A DNA stretch of 64,000 nucleotides, from contig NZ_CP029145.1 in NCBI RefSeq assembly GCF_003149515.1, forward strand, positions 1,240,001-1,304,000, in the 5' to 3' direction. The first letter of the stretch is position 1, and every line of letters begins with the position of its first letter. This stretch comes from Hymenobacter nivis (GTDB lineage: Bacteria; Bacteroidota; Bacteroidia; Cytophagales; Hymenobacteraceae). Below, piece after piece: positions 1-8,562 of this stretch. A program made the translations under genes and the position numbers. Below the pieces are notes generated by a model. The model was not told the DNA's origin. It made no database searches and saw only the letters and a list, made by a program, of their open reading frames with translations.

Positions 1-1191
1 AAGCTGCGCAAAGCCGAAGCCACGCTGGCCGACCGCGAAAAAGGCGCCTTCTACCGCCACGCCTTTGAGTGGCGCTTCGAGTTTCCCGAAGTGCTGGATG
101 AGAAAGGCCGCTTCCGGGGCTTTGATGTGGTGATTGGCAACCCGCCTTATGGGGTGAAATTAGAAGAATCGATGCTCAATCATGTGGCGACTGCTTTTCC
201 AATAAATACTCCCGAAACTGCTAATCTGTTCGTTCAACGCGCTAAATCTCTATTACGCCCCGAAGGCCATTTGTCGTTTATCGTTCCGAAGTCGCTAACT
301 TACGCCTCAAATTATAGAGGTTTACGAAACGATATTTTTGATGAAATTCAGACTGTTGTTGATTGCGGCAAAGTTTGGCCCGAAGTTAAATTGGAAGTCT
401 GCATTTTTTCGCTTGTCAAGGGGGTGTCACGTTCAGACTATGTTTCTTTAACTCGCACGCAAGAGGCGATGCATGAAATTGGCTTAATTCGAAAAGAATG
501 GGCTTCAACTTTCGGCTTTTTTCTTAATGGAGTTACGCCTAAAGAGATTGAACTTGCCTTGAGAATAAAGAAATCTAACGCTGTACTTGGCGAGTTCATA
601 ACTAACACACGCGGTGCCGCCTTTCAATCACACTTAAATAAAGATGGGGATTTAGCCGTATTTGGTGGAGCTGAAATATCAGCATCTGGATTAAGAGAAC
701 CTAAAGGCTACTTGGCCGGCGACTTTCTTGTTCCCGAGATTGGGCGTGGGAAACTACAAGCCGTGCTGGTACAAAACATTGTTGCACATATTGAGAAACC
801 TACTCCGCACATTAAAATTATTTGCACCCCGGTTGTAACGACCGGCCTCCTTATTACCGATACAATTAATCAACTCGTGCCGGAAGAGCCAACTCATCAG
901 CTGCTGCTTTGGGCAGTTCTCAATTCATCTGTGGTTGGTTGGTACGTTTACCGATTCATCTTCGGCAATGCTGTTCGGACCATGCATTTCGACAATGTTG
1001 TTACAGACCGCATTCCATATCCCAGCGCTATCACAGTCGAAAACGCAAGCGAGATTATTCGTAGAGTACGAATAAATTTCACTAATGCAACACCTTCTTC
1101 CTTTGTTGAGGTAGATAGACTAGTAAGTTTGCTCTACGGTCTCTCGGAAGCAGAACATCAGAGCATAATTCTCAAAAATCAAACGATTTAA
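1..1191 (+). CDS. Eco57I-type adenine DNA methyltransferase (type IIG restriction-modification), 5' partial
   Basis: Open from the window edge, so the start lies outside. The frame reads FEWRFEFPEVLDEKG upstream of the catalytic motif IV NPPYG (about nt 139-153), the signature of N6-adenine methyltransferases of the Eco57I/type IIG class, which methylate (and often also cut) DNA. The C-terminal half should be the target-recognition region and ends with a VDRLVSLLYGLSEAE tail typical of the family. Base use changes sharply: GC-rich up to NPPYG, AT-rich from about nt 155 to the stop. A GTG at 91 can open the frame but is inside the domain and is not the true start. Whether a nuclease domain is present upstream cannot be seen. 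Confidence 0.85.
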   Translation, partial: KLRKAEATLADREKGAFYRHAFEWRFEFPEVLDEKGRFRGFDVVIGNPPYGVKLEESMLNHVATAFPINTPETANLFVQRAKSLLRPEGHLSFIVPKSLTYASNYRGLRNDIFDEIQTVVDCGKVWPEVKLEVCIFSLVKGVSRSDYVSLTRTQEAMHEIGLIRKEWASTFGFFLNGVTPKEIELALRIKKSNAVLGEFITNTRGAAFQSHLNKDGDLAVFGGAEISASGLREPKGYLAGDFLVPEIGRGKLQAVLVQNIVAHIEKPTPHIKIICTPVVTTGLLITDTINQLVPEEPTHQLLLWAVLNSSVVGWYVYRFIFGNAVRTMHFDNVVTDRIPYPSAITVENASEIIRRVRINFTNATPSSFVEVDRLVSLLYGLSEAEHQSIILKNQTI

Positions 1192-1195
1192 TACC

Positions 1196-1627
1196 ATGAA
1201 CAACCTGTATGAAGTTGCGGGCTATATTGCAAACCCAAGTCGTAATCTGCTAATCGAAGCAGAAGTTTCTGAAGATAAGTTTGATGCTTTTAATGACGAA
1301 TATGAAAAAATGACCGGCGTTCGTTTGCTTACCAATTCACCTTTTGTACATCTTATTCCGGGAGGAATTACAGGAAAATGGGGGGTGGAATTACGCATTT
1401 ACTATGTTGATAACGGTAACCCGCCAGCAGAATTAAGCGCTATTGCCCAAGCTAATACCCGACCCAGTAAGCAACAATATTCCCACCGTTGCGACAGGGG
1501 TAAGGAATTAATTAAGCCCTTGTTCAAAATGGGATTTGTGCTTGGAGATATACAGAATCTAACTCGTATAAGAGCTAGGATTGCTGCTTCTCGACTGGCA
1601 GATTTCAGCAATGGTTTCAACAGATAG
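1196..1627 (+). CDS. Unknown 143-aa protein in the methyltransferase cassette
   Basis: ATG four bases after the methyltransferase stop, so probably translationally coupled to it. I do not recognise the family. The product is a small soluble mixed alpha/beta-looking protein with no signal peptide or membrane segment; it carries a basic C-terminal part (RIRARIAASRLADF). It is as AT-rich as the 3' part of the methyltransferase and unlike the GC-rich flanks, so the two probably arrived together. It could be an accessory or restriction subunit of the same system; that is inference from position only. Confidence 0.6.
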   Translation: MNNLYEVAGYIANPSRNLLIEAEVSEDKFDAFNDEYEKMTGVRLLTNSPFVHLIPGGITGKWGVELRIYYVDNGNPPAELSAIAQANTRPSKQQYSHRCDRGKELIKPLFKMGFVLGDIQNLTRIRARIAASRLADFSNGFNR

Positions 1628-1630
1628 TAA

Positions 1631-1753
1631 GTTGAGCAGGTGCTGGCCGCCAAAGCCGCCGGGGGCCCCACCGCCGCCCTCGAAGCCACTATTGACGCCC
1701 TGGTAGCCGCCCGCTACGGCCTCACCCCCGCCGAGGTGGCCCAGCTGGGGTAG
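1631..1753 (+). pseudogene. Orphan C-terminal tail of the former type IIG methyltransferase
   Basis: Directly after the AT-rich gene, GC-rich sequence resumes with a frame that has a stop just upstream (1628-1630) and no start codon of its own. It reads VEQVLAAKAAGG, then ALEATIDALVAARYGLT, ending at TAG 1751-1753. This is the usual end of Eco57I-type methyltransferases (ALE..ID.LVY.LYGLT.EE) and is equivalent to the tail already present at the end of the gene at 1-1191. It is best read as what remains of the resident gene after its middle was replaced. Confidence 0.75.
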
Positions 1754-1761
1754 GGAATGAT

Positions 1762-1829
1762 GAAGTAGGAATGAGGAATTAAAAATCTGATTGATAACCC
1801 TTTCATCTCTAACCCCTCATCCCTACTTC
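1762..1829. repeat. Imperfect inverted repeat with AT-rich centre
   Basis: Arms GAAGTAGGAATGAGG (1762-1776) and CCTCATCCCTACTTC (1815-1829) flank an AT-rich loop. It lies between the methyltransferase remnant and ndh and could act as a weak terminator; no T-run follows. Confidence 0.5.
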
Positions 1830-1896
1830 TCTACTTGCGGCCCTGCCCGCCGCCGCGCAACTTCCGTATAGCCGGGCTGCACTAGCCCCTATCGTA

Positions 1897-3210
1897 ATGC
1901 CCGGTACCACTCAGCTCAACTTAAATATTCCCGATACGACCAAGCCCCGCGTGGTGGTGGTCGGCGGCGGCTTCGCGGCCGTCAATTTTGTCAAAAGCCT
2001 GCCCGGCCACCAGTACCAGGTGGTGATGCTGAGCAAAACCAACTACTTCGGCTTCTGGCCCCTACTCTACCAAGTGGCCACGGCGGGGCTGGAGTCAGAG
2101 TCCATCGGCGAGCCGCTACGCCAACTCTTCGACGGGCACGAGGATTTTCACTTCCGCAGCGTGGCCGTGATTGGGCTGGACCCGGACCAGAACCTGGTGC
2201 ACACCGCCATTAACGACTTGCCCTACGACTACCTGGTGCTGGCCACGGGCACCAAAACCGACTACTTCGGTAACGCCGAGATTGAAAAAAATGCCTTTTC
2301 GCTCAAAGACATTAGCGAGGCCGTGGACCTGCGCAACCAGCTCCTGCGCAGCTTCGAACTGGCCAACCTGACCCAGGACCCCGCCGAGCGCCAGCGGCTG
2401 CTCAACTTCGTCATTGCCGGGGCTGGCCCCACCGGCGTGGAGCTGTCGGGCGCACTGGCCCAGATGCGCAGCCATGTGCTGCCCGCCGACTATCCCGATT
2501 TGGATATCACCAAGATGAACATCTACTTGGTGGACGGCGTGGACCGGGTGCTGCCCCCCATGTCGGCCTACGCCAGCCAACACGCGCACAGCTACTTGCA
2601 GGAGCTGGGAGTCCAGTTCAAGCTCAACCAGCTGGTGGATTCCTACGACGGGCAGACGGTGAAGCTCAAGGACGGCGAGACCCTCGAAACCCGCACCCTG
2701 ATATGGGCGGCCGGCGTCACGGGCAACCTCGTCGCGGGCCTACCCGACGACCGCGTGGAGCACGGCCGCTACCTGGTGAACCACTACAACATGGTGCAGG
2801 GCTACCAGAACGTGTTTGCCATCGGCGACGTCGCCCTGATGAAAACCAAGGACTACCCCAAGGGCCACCCGCAAGTGTCGCCGCCCGCCATGCAGCAGGG
2901 CACCCACCTGGCCCAGAACCTTGCCCGCGAGCGCCGCGGCGAAGTCTGGGCCCCGTTTGCGTACTTGGACAAGGGCACGCTGGCCATTGTGGGCCGGAGC
3001 CGCGCCGTGGCCGACCTGCCGGGCGGCTTCCACCTGGGCGGCCTGCTGGCCTGGATTACCTGGCTCACGGTGCACATCTACTACCTGTCGGGCTTCCGCA
3101 ACAAGCTGGTAGTAACGGCCAACTGGGCCTACCGGCTTTTCACGCGCCAGCCCGGCACCCGTATCATCCTCGAAACCAACAACCAGCGCAGCGTGCGCCG
3201 CCCGGCGTAG
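1897..3210 (+). CDS. ndh: Type II NADH:quinone oxidoreductase (NDH-2)
   Basis: 437 aa, the usual size. Single-subunit, non-proton-pumping flavoenzyme that moves electrons from NADH to quinone at the inner face of the cytoplasmic membrane. Visible features: N-terminal FAD-binding RVVVVGGGFAAV (about residues 18-29), the NDH-2 signature TNYFGFWPLLYQVATAG, second dinucleotide fold VIAGAGPTGVE (about 171-181) for NADH, and VFAIGD (about 306-311) binding FAD. The C-terminal stretch GGLLAWITWLTVHIYYLSGF matches the membrane-anchoring helix of the family. ATG at 1897; no clear -7 box was found. The following palindromes begin at its stop codon. Confidence 0.92.
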   Translation: MPGTTQLNLNIPDTTKPRVVVVGGGFAAVNFVKSLPGHQYQVVMLSKTNYFGFWPLLYQVATAGLESESIGEPLRQLFDGHEDFHFRSVAVIGLDPDQNLVHTAINDLPYDYLVLATGTKTDYFGNAEIEKNAFSLKDISEAVDLRNQLLRSFELANLTQDPAERQRLLNFVIAGAGPTGVELSGALAQMRSHVLPADYPDLDITKMNIYLVDGVDRVLPPMSAYASQHAHSYLQELGVQFKLNQLVDSYDGQTVKLKDGETLETRTLIWAAGVTGNLVAGLPDDRVEHGRYLVNHYNMVQGYQNVFAIGDVALMKTKDYPKGHPQVSPPAMQQGTHLAQNLARERRGEVWAPFAYLDKGTLAIVGRSRAVADLPGGFHLGGLLAWITWLTVHIYYLSGFRNKLVVTANWAYRLFTRQPGTRIILETNNQRSVRRPA

Positions 3211-3401
3211 GGCGCGGGGCTTGCCCCCACCCGCCGCTGCACGAGGCGCGTATGTTTCGGGCAGCGGCGGCGGCGTAGGGGCGGGGCTTGCCCCCGCCCG
3301 CCGCTGCACGAGGCGCGTATGTTTCGGGCAGCGGCGGGCGGGGGCAAGCCTGTTTGTTTCGGGCAGCGGCGGGCGGGGGCAAGCCCCGCACCCTACTTTC
3401 G
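3208..3401. repeat. REP-like palindrome array, left side of RAYT
   Basis: About three tandem units built from GGGGCTTGCCCCCGCCCG, a CCGCCGCTGC end, a spacer GAGGCGCGTATGTTTCGG, and the inverse arm GCAGCGGCGGGCGGGGGCAA. Each unit can fold into a GC-rich hairpin. The array ends in GCACCCTAC, the same end seen in the palindromes near 35.1 kb and 48.4 kb, and its last bases form the -7 box of the transposase gene that follows. Confidence 0.85.
3394..3401 (+). promoter_or_regulatory. -7 box TACTTTCG for the RAYT gene
   Basis: Matches the Bacteroidetes TAnnTTTG box with one change and ends only four bases before ATG 3406, so the transcript would be leaderless or nearly so. The TAC is shared with the end of the palindrome array. 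Confidence 0.5.
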
Positions 3402-3405
3402 TGGG

Positions 3406-3870
3406 ATGGAGCCTTTACCGCAACGCCGCAGCGTTCGCTACAGTGGGTATGACTACAGTGGGGCCGGCTACTACGCCCTCACCATCTGCGCGCGCGATAA
3501 GGCGCATCTGTTTGGCACCTTGCCACCCGATGGCCCGCTGCTACCCTCGCTCTTGGGGCAAGCCGTACTGGCCGAGCTAGCAGCCTTGCCTACCAACTAC
3601 CCTACCGTGCGGCTCGATACCTGGATGGTAATGCCCAACCACTTGCATCTGATTCTGGCGCTTACCCGCAACCAGGCGGTAGCCGTCAGCCAGGTAGTTG
3701 GCGGCTTTAAGTCGCGGTGCTACCGGCGGTGGCGGCAGGGCGAGCCGGCCGCCGGGCAAGCGGCGCCGCCTTCGTGCTGGCAGCGCAATTATCACGAGCG
3801 CATCATCCGCGATGCGGCCGAATTGGATGCCCACCGCCGCTACATCCACGCGAATCCTAGCCGCTGGTAG
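3406..3870 (+). CDS. REP-associated tyrosine transposase (RAYT, Y1/IS200-like HUH enzyme)
   Basis: 154 aa from ATG 3406; an upstream in-frame start at 3319 lies inside the palindrome array and is unlikely. RAYTs nick single-stranded palindromic DNA by an HUH motif and a tyrosine and are thought to spread REP sequences. Seen here: MVMPNHLHLIL (HUH-type metal site H-L-H), then WQRNYHERIIRD with the candidate catalytic tyrosine, and the closing RRYIHANPSRW typical of the family. Palindromes of one type flank the gene on both sides, the classic RAYT arrangement. Single copy with no IS ends, so probably domesticated. Confidence 0.88.
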   Translation: MEPLPQRRSVRYSGYDYSGAGYYALTICARDKAHLFGTLPPDGPLLPSLLGQAVLAELAALPTNYPTVRLDTWMVMPNHLHLILALTRNQAVAVSQVVGGFKSRCYRRWRQGEPAAGQAAPPSCWQRNYHERIIRDAAELDAHRRYIHANPSRW

Positions 3871-4018
3871 GGAGCGAGGCTTGCCCCCGCCCGCCGCTGC
3901 CCGAAATAAACAGGCTCGTCCAACGCTGGCGTAGGGGCGGGGCTTACCCCCGCCCGCCGCGTGAATGAAACATATGCGCCTCGGGCAGCGGTGGGCGGAG
4001 GCAAGCCCCGCCCCTACC
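3868..4018. repeat. REP-like palindrome array, right side of RAYT
   Basis: Two or so further units of the same repeat (GGCTTGCCCCCGCCCGCC arms, inverse arm ending CAAGCCCCGCCCCTAC), starting at the RAYT stop codon and ending 45 bases before the nuclease gene. Units are slightly more diverged than those on the left. Confidence 0.82.
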
Positions 4019-4051
4019 TGACACCGCGGCCCCTGTTCACGCGGCAACGGC

Positions 4052-4059
4052 TACTTTCG
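4052..4059 (+). promoter_or_regulatory. -7 box TACTTTCG for the NUC1 gene
   Basis: TAnnTTTG-like box three bases before ATG 4063, which supports that start and suggests a leaderless transcript. Confidence 0.45.
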
Positions 4060-4062
4060 CTC

Positions 4063-5490
4063 ATGCGCTTTTTCTTTCTGCCCGGGGCCCTGGCCCTGCT
4101 GGCCTGCTCCCAAAACGCCGACACCCGCACCGCTGCCACCACCGGCCAGCGCCAGACGCCCGCCGCCACTTTCCCCGAAACCTTCGAAGCAGGCACCAAG
4201 GGCGCCTACACCGAGGCCGACGAGGCGCTGACCACGGGCCCCTGGCACTTCCAGGACGGCCTGATCGGCAGCACCGCGCAGGACCACAAGGACGGCCAGC
4301 ACGCGGCGCGCCTGCGCGGCCTGGGCCGCCTCACCATGCAGTTCGACGCCGCGGCCGGCGTGCGCCAAATCACCGTCAGCGCCGCCGCCTACGGCACCGA
4401 CGGGCCCAGCACCTGGGAGCTGTGGCTGAGCCGCGACGGCGGCGGCCACTGGCAGCGGGCCGGGGCCCCGGTCACCACCCAGGGGCCCCGGCTAGTGCCC
4501 CACACCTTCGCCGGGACCGCCGGCGAGCCCCTGCGCCTGGAGATCCGCAAAACCAGCGGGCCCAAAACGCGCCTTAATTTCGACGACGTGGTGCTGACCA
4601 CCGCCACCGGGCCCGCCGTAGCCGTGGGTGGCACGGGCACCGCCATGCCCGCGCCCGGGGCCCCCAAGCACCCCGCGCCGCCAGCGCCCACCGCCCAGGG
4701 CCCCACCACGGCCCCCGGCCCGGCCACCGACCCCGGCGACAACCTGCTGCTCGGCAACCCCAGCGGCGCCACCGCCGACCCGGCCAACGCCACCAATTAC
4801 CTGCTGGTGCGGCCGCAGTTCACGAGCGGCTACAACGCCACGCGCGGCATTCCGGTGTGGACGAGCTGGCACGTGGGCCGCGGCGACTTGGGCCAGTCGC
4901 CGCGCCAGAACGATTTCCGCCCCGACCCCGCCCTACCCCGCCAGTTCTTCCAGGTGACGCCCCAGAGCTACTCGGGCTCGGGCTTCGACAAGGGCCACAA
5001 CTGCCCCAGCGGCGACCGCACGGCCAGCCTCGACGATAACTCGGCTACCTTCCTAATGAGCAACATGGTGCCCCAGGCCCCCCAGAACAACCAGCAAACC
5101 TGGGCCCACCTCGAAGAATATACCCGCGCCCAGGTGCAGCGCGGCCTCGAAGCCTACGTGCTGATGGGCAGCTACGGCCGCGGCGGCACCGGCAAAAACG
5201 GCTTCGCCCAAACCCTCGACCAGGGCCGCGTGACCGTGCCCGCCCGCATCTGGAAAGTAGTGGTGTTCCTGCCCGAAGGCCCCGACGACCTCCGCCGCAT
5301 CGCCGCCGGCCAGGCCCGCGTCGTGGCCATCGACACGCCCAACGATAACAGCATCGCCCCCGATTGGAAGCAATACCTCACCTCGGTCGATAAAATTGAA
5401 GCCGCCTCGGGCCTCGATTTACTGAGCGCCCTACCCCCCGCCGCCCAGGCCCAGCTGCAAAAAGTGGTGGACAGCGGCCGGGCCAATTAG
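4063..5490 (+). CDS. Secreted lipoprotein DNA/RNA non-specific endonuclease (NUC1/DRGH family)
   Basis: 475 aa from ATG 4063; the longer frame from 3961 runs into the repeats. N-terminus MRFFFLPGALALLACSQ is a lipoprotein signal with cysteine at about residue 16. Residues about 40-190 look like a beta-sandwich accessory domain, followed by a Pro/Ala/Thr-rich linker (about 190-225). The C-terminal nuclease domain has GSGFDKGHNCPSGDRT (D309, H312; DRGH motif with Lys for Arg) and FLMSNMVPQAPQNNQQTW, with the metal-binding Asn. Such enzymes cut single- and double-stranded DNA and RNA outside the cytoplasm. A NuiA-like inhibitor domain, known to target this nuclease family, is encoded about 5 kb away at 9997-10836. 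Confidence 0.9.
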   Translation: MRFFFLPGALALLACSQNADTRTAATTGQRQTPAATFPETFEAGTKGAYTEADEALTTGPWHFQDGLIGSTAQDHKDGQHAARLRGLGRLTMQFDAAAGVRQITVSAAAYGTDGPSTWELWLSRDGGGHWQRAGAPVTTQGPRLVPHTFAGTAGEPLRLEIRKTSGPKTRLNFDDVVLTTATGPAVAVGGTGTAMPAPGAPKHPAPPAPTAQGPTTAPGPATDPGDNLLLGNPSGATADPANATNYLLVRPQFTSGYNATRGIPVWTSWHVGRGDLGQSPRQNDFRPDPALPRQFFQVTPQSYSGSGFDKGHNCPSGDRTASLDDNSATFLMSNMVPQAPQNNQQTWAHLEEYTRAQVQRGLEAYVLMGSYGRGGTGKNGFAQTLDQGRVTVPARIWKVVVFLPEGPDDLRRIAAGQARVVAIDTPNDNSIAPDWKQYLTSVDKIEAASGLDLLSALPPAAQAQLQKVVDSGRAN

Positions 5491-6341
5491 CCCTTCGCGG
5501 TTAGCGGTTTCCCCGCCAAAAAGCGGCTTATTACCCGCACGTAGGCGTTGCCGTACTCCTCGGCGGGCTCGTTTTTCGCCATTTCTTCCATCGCGCCCAG
5601 GTGGTCGCACTTCACGGCCAGCAGCTGGCGGCGCTGCTGGGGCCGGGCAGCTTGCACGGCCGCTGCCGAGTCGGCGAGTGGGGTTTTGTGGTCTTCCGTG
5701 CCGGCAATAAGCAGCCAGGGGCACCGCACCTGGGGCCCCAGCGGGTTATAGTTTGGGGCCTCGGCGGGCAGCGTCACCGTTTTGTGAAAGGCTGCCAATT
5801 GATACCCCACAATCGCCTGAAGGTTACCCACATAGCCGTCGGTAATAAGGAAGTCGCAGCGGTGAGCCGCCGCTACTTTGGCCGCGAGCAGGGTGCCCAT
5901 CGAGAAGCCAATGAGGCCCACCCGTTGGCGGGGCGCGCGCCGCCGGGCTTCGGCCAGGGCCGTGCCCAGGTCGGTGACAAATTCCTCATAGTACAGCCGG
6001 TTCTGGTCGATGGCAAAAGCCTGACTGTGACCAAACCCGCGGTAATCGAACAGCAGCACCTGGTAGCCCGCCGCCGCCAGCGCCCGCGCCTGGAAGAGGA
6101 AAGACGACATATTGCCCGAGTCGGTGCCGGCCAGCACCATCGTGGTGTGTTGGTCGGGGGCCCCGGCCACGGGCGCCACCAGCCACGCGGCCAGCCGCAT
6201 GTGGTCGGGCGTGGTCAGGGTGAGGTTTTGGTACTTCAGGCCCAGCGTGTCGGGCTTGGCCCACCAATTTGGTGAGGGCTTGAGGGCCCAGGCCGATAGG
6301 GTTTGCAAGGATAGGAAGCCGAGGAATAGGAAGCGAACCAT
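5487..6341 (-). CDS. Alpha/beta hydrolase, probably secreted
   Basis: 284 aa; its stop codon overlaps the end of the convergent nuclease gene. Hydrophobic N-terminus (MVRFLFLGFLSLQTLSAWA) looks like a signal peptide. Catalytic triad visible: GFSMG nucleophile S147, acid D217 in GTEDHKTP, and H247 in CDHLGAM. FDYRGFGHS is the usual oxyanion/strand region. It resembles the serine aminopeptidase S33/YqkD-like hydrolases; the substrate cannot be told. No close neighbour on the strand suggests a pathway. Confidence 0.8.
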   Translation of the reverse strand: MVRFLFLGFLSLQTLSAWALKPSPNWWAKPDTLGLKYQNLTLTTPDHMRLAAWLVAPVAGAPDQHTTMVLAGTDSGNMSSFLFQARALAAAGYQVLLFDYRGFGHSQAFAIDQNRLYYEEFVTDLGTALAEARRRAPRQRVGLIGFSMGTLLAAKVAAAHRCDFLITDGYVGNLQAIVGYQLAAFHKTVTLPAEAPNYNPLGPQVRCPWLLIAGTEDHKTPLADSAAAVQAARPQQRRQLLAVKCDHLGAMEEMAKNEPAEEYGNAYVRVISRFLAGKPLTAKG

Positions 6342-7612
6342 GGGCGGGACGGGCTACTAAGTAAGGAAGTCAAGGAGGCGGGTCCTGGCTTCTTGCATAG
6401 ACTTTGCTCCTGCCAATGGGTTGCCTGCTGGCGTACCAGCCGGCATTTATTTCCCGAACCGGGCCCCGAAGAAATCGCCCGGGTTCCAGGTGGGGCGGGC
6501 GGCGGCTTGCGCCACCTGGTAGCCGATGAGAAAGTTGAGCTGCGCGTATTTGCGGCCGGCATCCCAGTCGAAAGTGCCGCCGTCAAAGTTATCCTGGGGC
6601 TTATGGTAGGTGAGGACGCGCCACTTCTGCACCTGCTCGCTGAGGTTATTTTGGCCGTCGGCCGTCTTGTTGCCGTACTTGAGGTGGAGCGCCGGAATAC
6701 CTTGTACTACAAAGCTATATTGGTCGCTGCGGATGAAGCGATGCTGCGCCGGCTCGGGATCGGCTTCTATGGCCAGGCCCAAGTAGGCAGCCGCCGCTTC
6801 CACCGGTTGCAGCAGCGACGAGTGAACGGCCCCCAGCGGCACCACGGCCAGCAGCGGCGCGATGATGGTGGGCATGTCGGTGTTCACGTCGGCCACCAGC
6901 GCGGCCTTCGGCACCGTCGGAAACTTGGCGAAATAGGCCGAACCGAGCAGGCCCATTTCCTCGCCCGTCACCAGCACGAACAACACCGAGCGCCGGGGCT
7001 TCACCTTGAGCCGGCTGTAGGCGCGGGCAATTTCCAGCACCGAAGCCACGCCCGTGGCGTTGTCGTGGGCCCCGTTGAAAATGGAATCGCCGTTGATGGC
7101 CTCCCCCACCCCGAGGTGGTCGAGGTGGGCGCTGTGCACCACATACTCGTTTTTCAGCTTGGCGTCCGAGCCTTCCATTTTGCCCACCACATTGTAGCCG
7201 TCCACGTCCTGGTAGCGGCTGCGGTAGGCGGCGCGCAGGCGGCCCGGCAGCGCCTGCGAGGCGGGCTTGCCGGCGCGCAGGGCCGCCAGCGTCTGGGCCG
7301 TATCGGCGGGGGCCCCGGCAAATAGTTGCTGCAACGCCGCCGCGCTCAGGGCCCCCACCACTTGTACCGAACCCGGCGCGTAGGTGCGCGACACCACCAC
7401 CTCGCCACCGGGGCCCAGTGCGCTCACCACGCCTTTGGGGAGCGGGGGCGGCAGGGCCCCGGCTTTGTTGTTGGCCAGCAGCACGCCCACGGCGCCGTAG
7501 CGGGCGGCGGTTTCGAGCTTGGTGCGCAGGTCGCCGAAGTACTGCTACTCATTAAAGCTAATTCGGAAGTGTGTGTTAAGTTACTGCCCGTAGGCGAGGC
7601 GTAAATTTGGCT

Positions 7613-8116
7613 ATGGATTACCTGAGTTTGCGCGAGCGGCCCCGCCAGTTTCTGGCCCTAACCAGCTTGCGAGCGGCGGAGTTTGACGACTTGCTGACCG
7701 ACTTTGCCCCGGCCTGGGAGCGCCACCACCGCTACCACACCCTGGAAGGAACCAAACGGGCGTTCCCCGCCCACCGCGAGCGGGCCAACGCCGTGCTGGC
7801 GGGCAGCGATATAAAGCTCTTTTTTCTGCTCACCTACCTCAAAAGCAACGCCTTGCAAGAGCACCAGGCCGCCAGCTTTGGCATTTCGCAAGCGCGCGTC
7901 AGCCACTTGGCTACCGCCCTGCTGGGCGTGCTCAACCAGGTGCTGGCCCGGCGCGGGCTGCTGCCCGTACGCGACGGCGGCGAGTTGGCTCAGCGCCTGG
8001 CTAACCACCCGGAGCCGGTCTTTGCCTACGACGGGGTCGAGCGGGGCGTACCACGTAACACGGACCGGGAGGCCCAGGCCGAGGAGTACAGCGCCAAAAA
8101 AAAGCGCACCGCGTGA
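7613..8116 (+). CDS. IS5-type transposase, upstream frame (orfA), copy 1
   Basis: Start set at ATG 7613, three bases after a TAAATTTG -7 box (7602-7609), rather than TTG 7607. The product MDYLSLRERPRQFLALTS... has an N-terminal helix-turn-helix-like region (ASFGISQARVSHLATALL) and the first catalytic Asp in FAYDGVERGVPR. It ends YSAKKKRTA just after a run of eight A (8096-8103). The codon phasing gives A AAA AAG at 8098-8104, a standard -1 slippery heptamer; a -1 shift there gives KKAHRVKN, close to the KKK.HTVKN consensus of intact DDE_Tnp_4 transposases, and joins orfB. Confidence 0.88.
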   Translation: MDYLSLRERPRQFLALTSLRAAEFDDLLTDFAPAWERHHRYHTLEGTKRAFPAHRERANAVLAGSDIKLFFLLTYLKSNALQEHQAASFGISQARVSHLATALLGVLNQVLARRGLLPVRDGGELAQRLANHPEPVFAYDGVERGVPRNTDREAQAEEYSAKKKRTA

Positions 8117-8562
8117 AAAACATGACCTTATGCGATTCCACGCAGTACGTGCATTTTCTCTCGGCTACGGAAAGCGGGCGAGCGCACGACAAAAAACTGG
8201 CCGACGAGTACGCGCTGCACCTACCGGCGGGCTGCGTGTTACGGCAGGATTTGGGCTTGCTGGGCCACGCCCCGACCGGGGTCGTGGTGGAGATGCCCCA
8301 CAAGAAGCCGCCGAAGCGGGAGTTGACGTTTGCCCAAAAGCTGTATAACCAGTTGCTGAGTCCGTTGCGCGTCGTTATCGAACACGCGCACAGCGGTATC
8401 AAGCGCCTGCACATGGTGCAGGGCACTATCCGCTTGCGCGGCGAATGGGTGCGCGATACGGTCATGGTCGTGGCCTGTGGGCTGCACAACCTGCGCGTGC
8501 GCAGCCCGCACCGCGCCTATCGCGCACCTGTCCACGCGAAACTCGCTAACTACGCCGAATAA
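8113..8562 (+). CDS. IS5-type transposase, downstream frame (orfB), copy 1
   Basis: This frame holds the rest of the DDE transposase: DKKLADEY with the second Asp and VIEHAHSGIKRLHM with the Glu. It overlaps orfA by four bases and is probably made only as an orfA-orfB fusion through the -1 shift at 8098-8104; GTG 8113 is the first possible internal start. Stop TAA lies within the right end of the element. Confidence 0.85.
   Translation: MKNMTLCDSTQYVHFLSATESGRAHDKKLADEYALHLPAGCVLRQDLGLLGHAPTGVVVEMPHKKPPKRELTFAQKLYNQLLSPLRVVIEHAHSGIKRLHMVQGTIRLRGEWVRDTVMVVACGLHNLRVRSPHRAYRAPVHAKLANYAE

Noticed and set aside
1402..1689. 95-codon minus-strand frame over the methyltransferase cassette end
   Set aside because: Spans the junction between AT-rich gene and GC-rich remnant on the opposite strand; no signal for translation.
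3208..4018. CRISPR-like array
   Set aside because: Units are palindromic with short variable joints and no regular unique spacers; a RAYT lies between them and no cas genes are seen.
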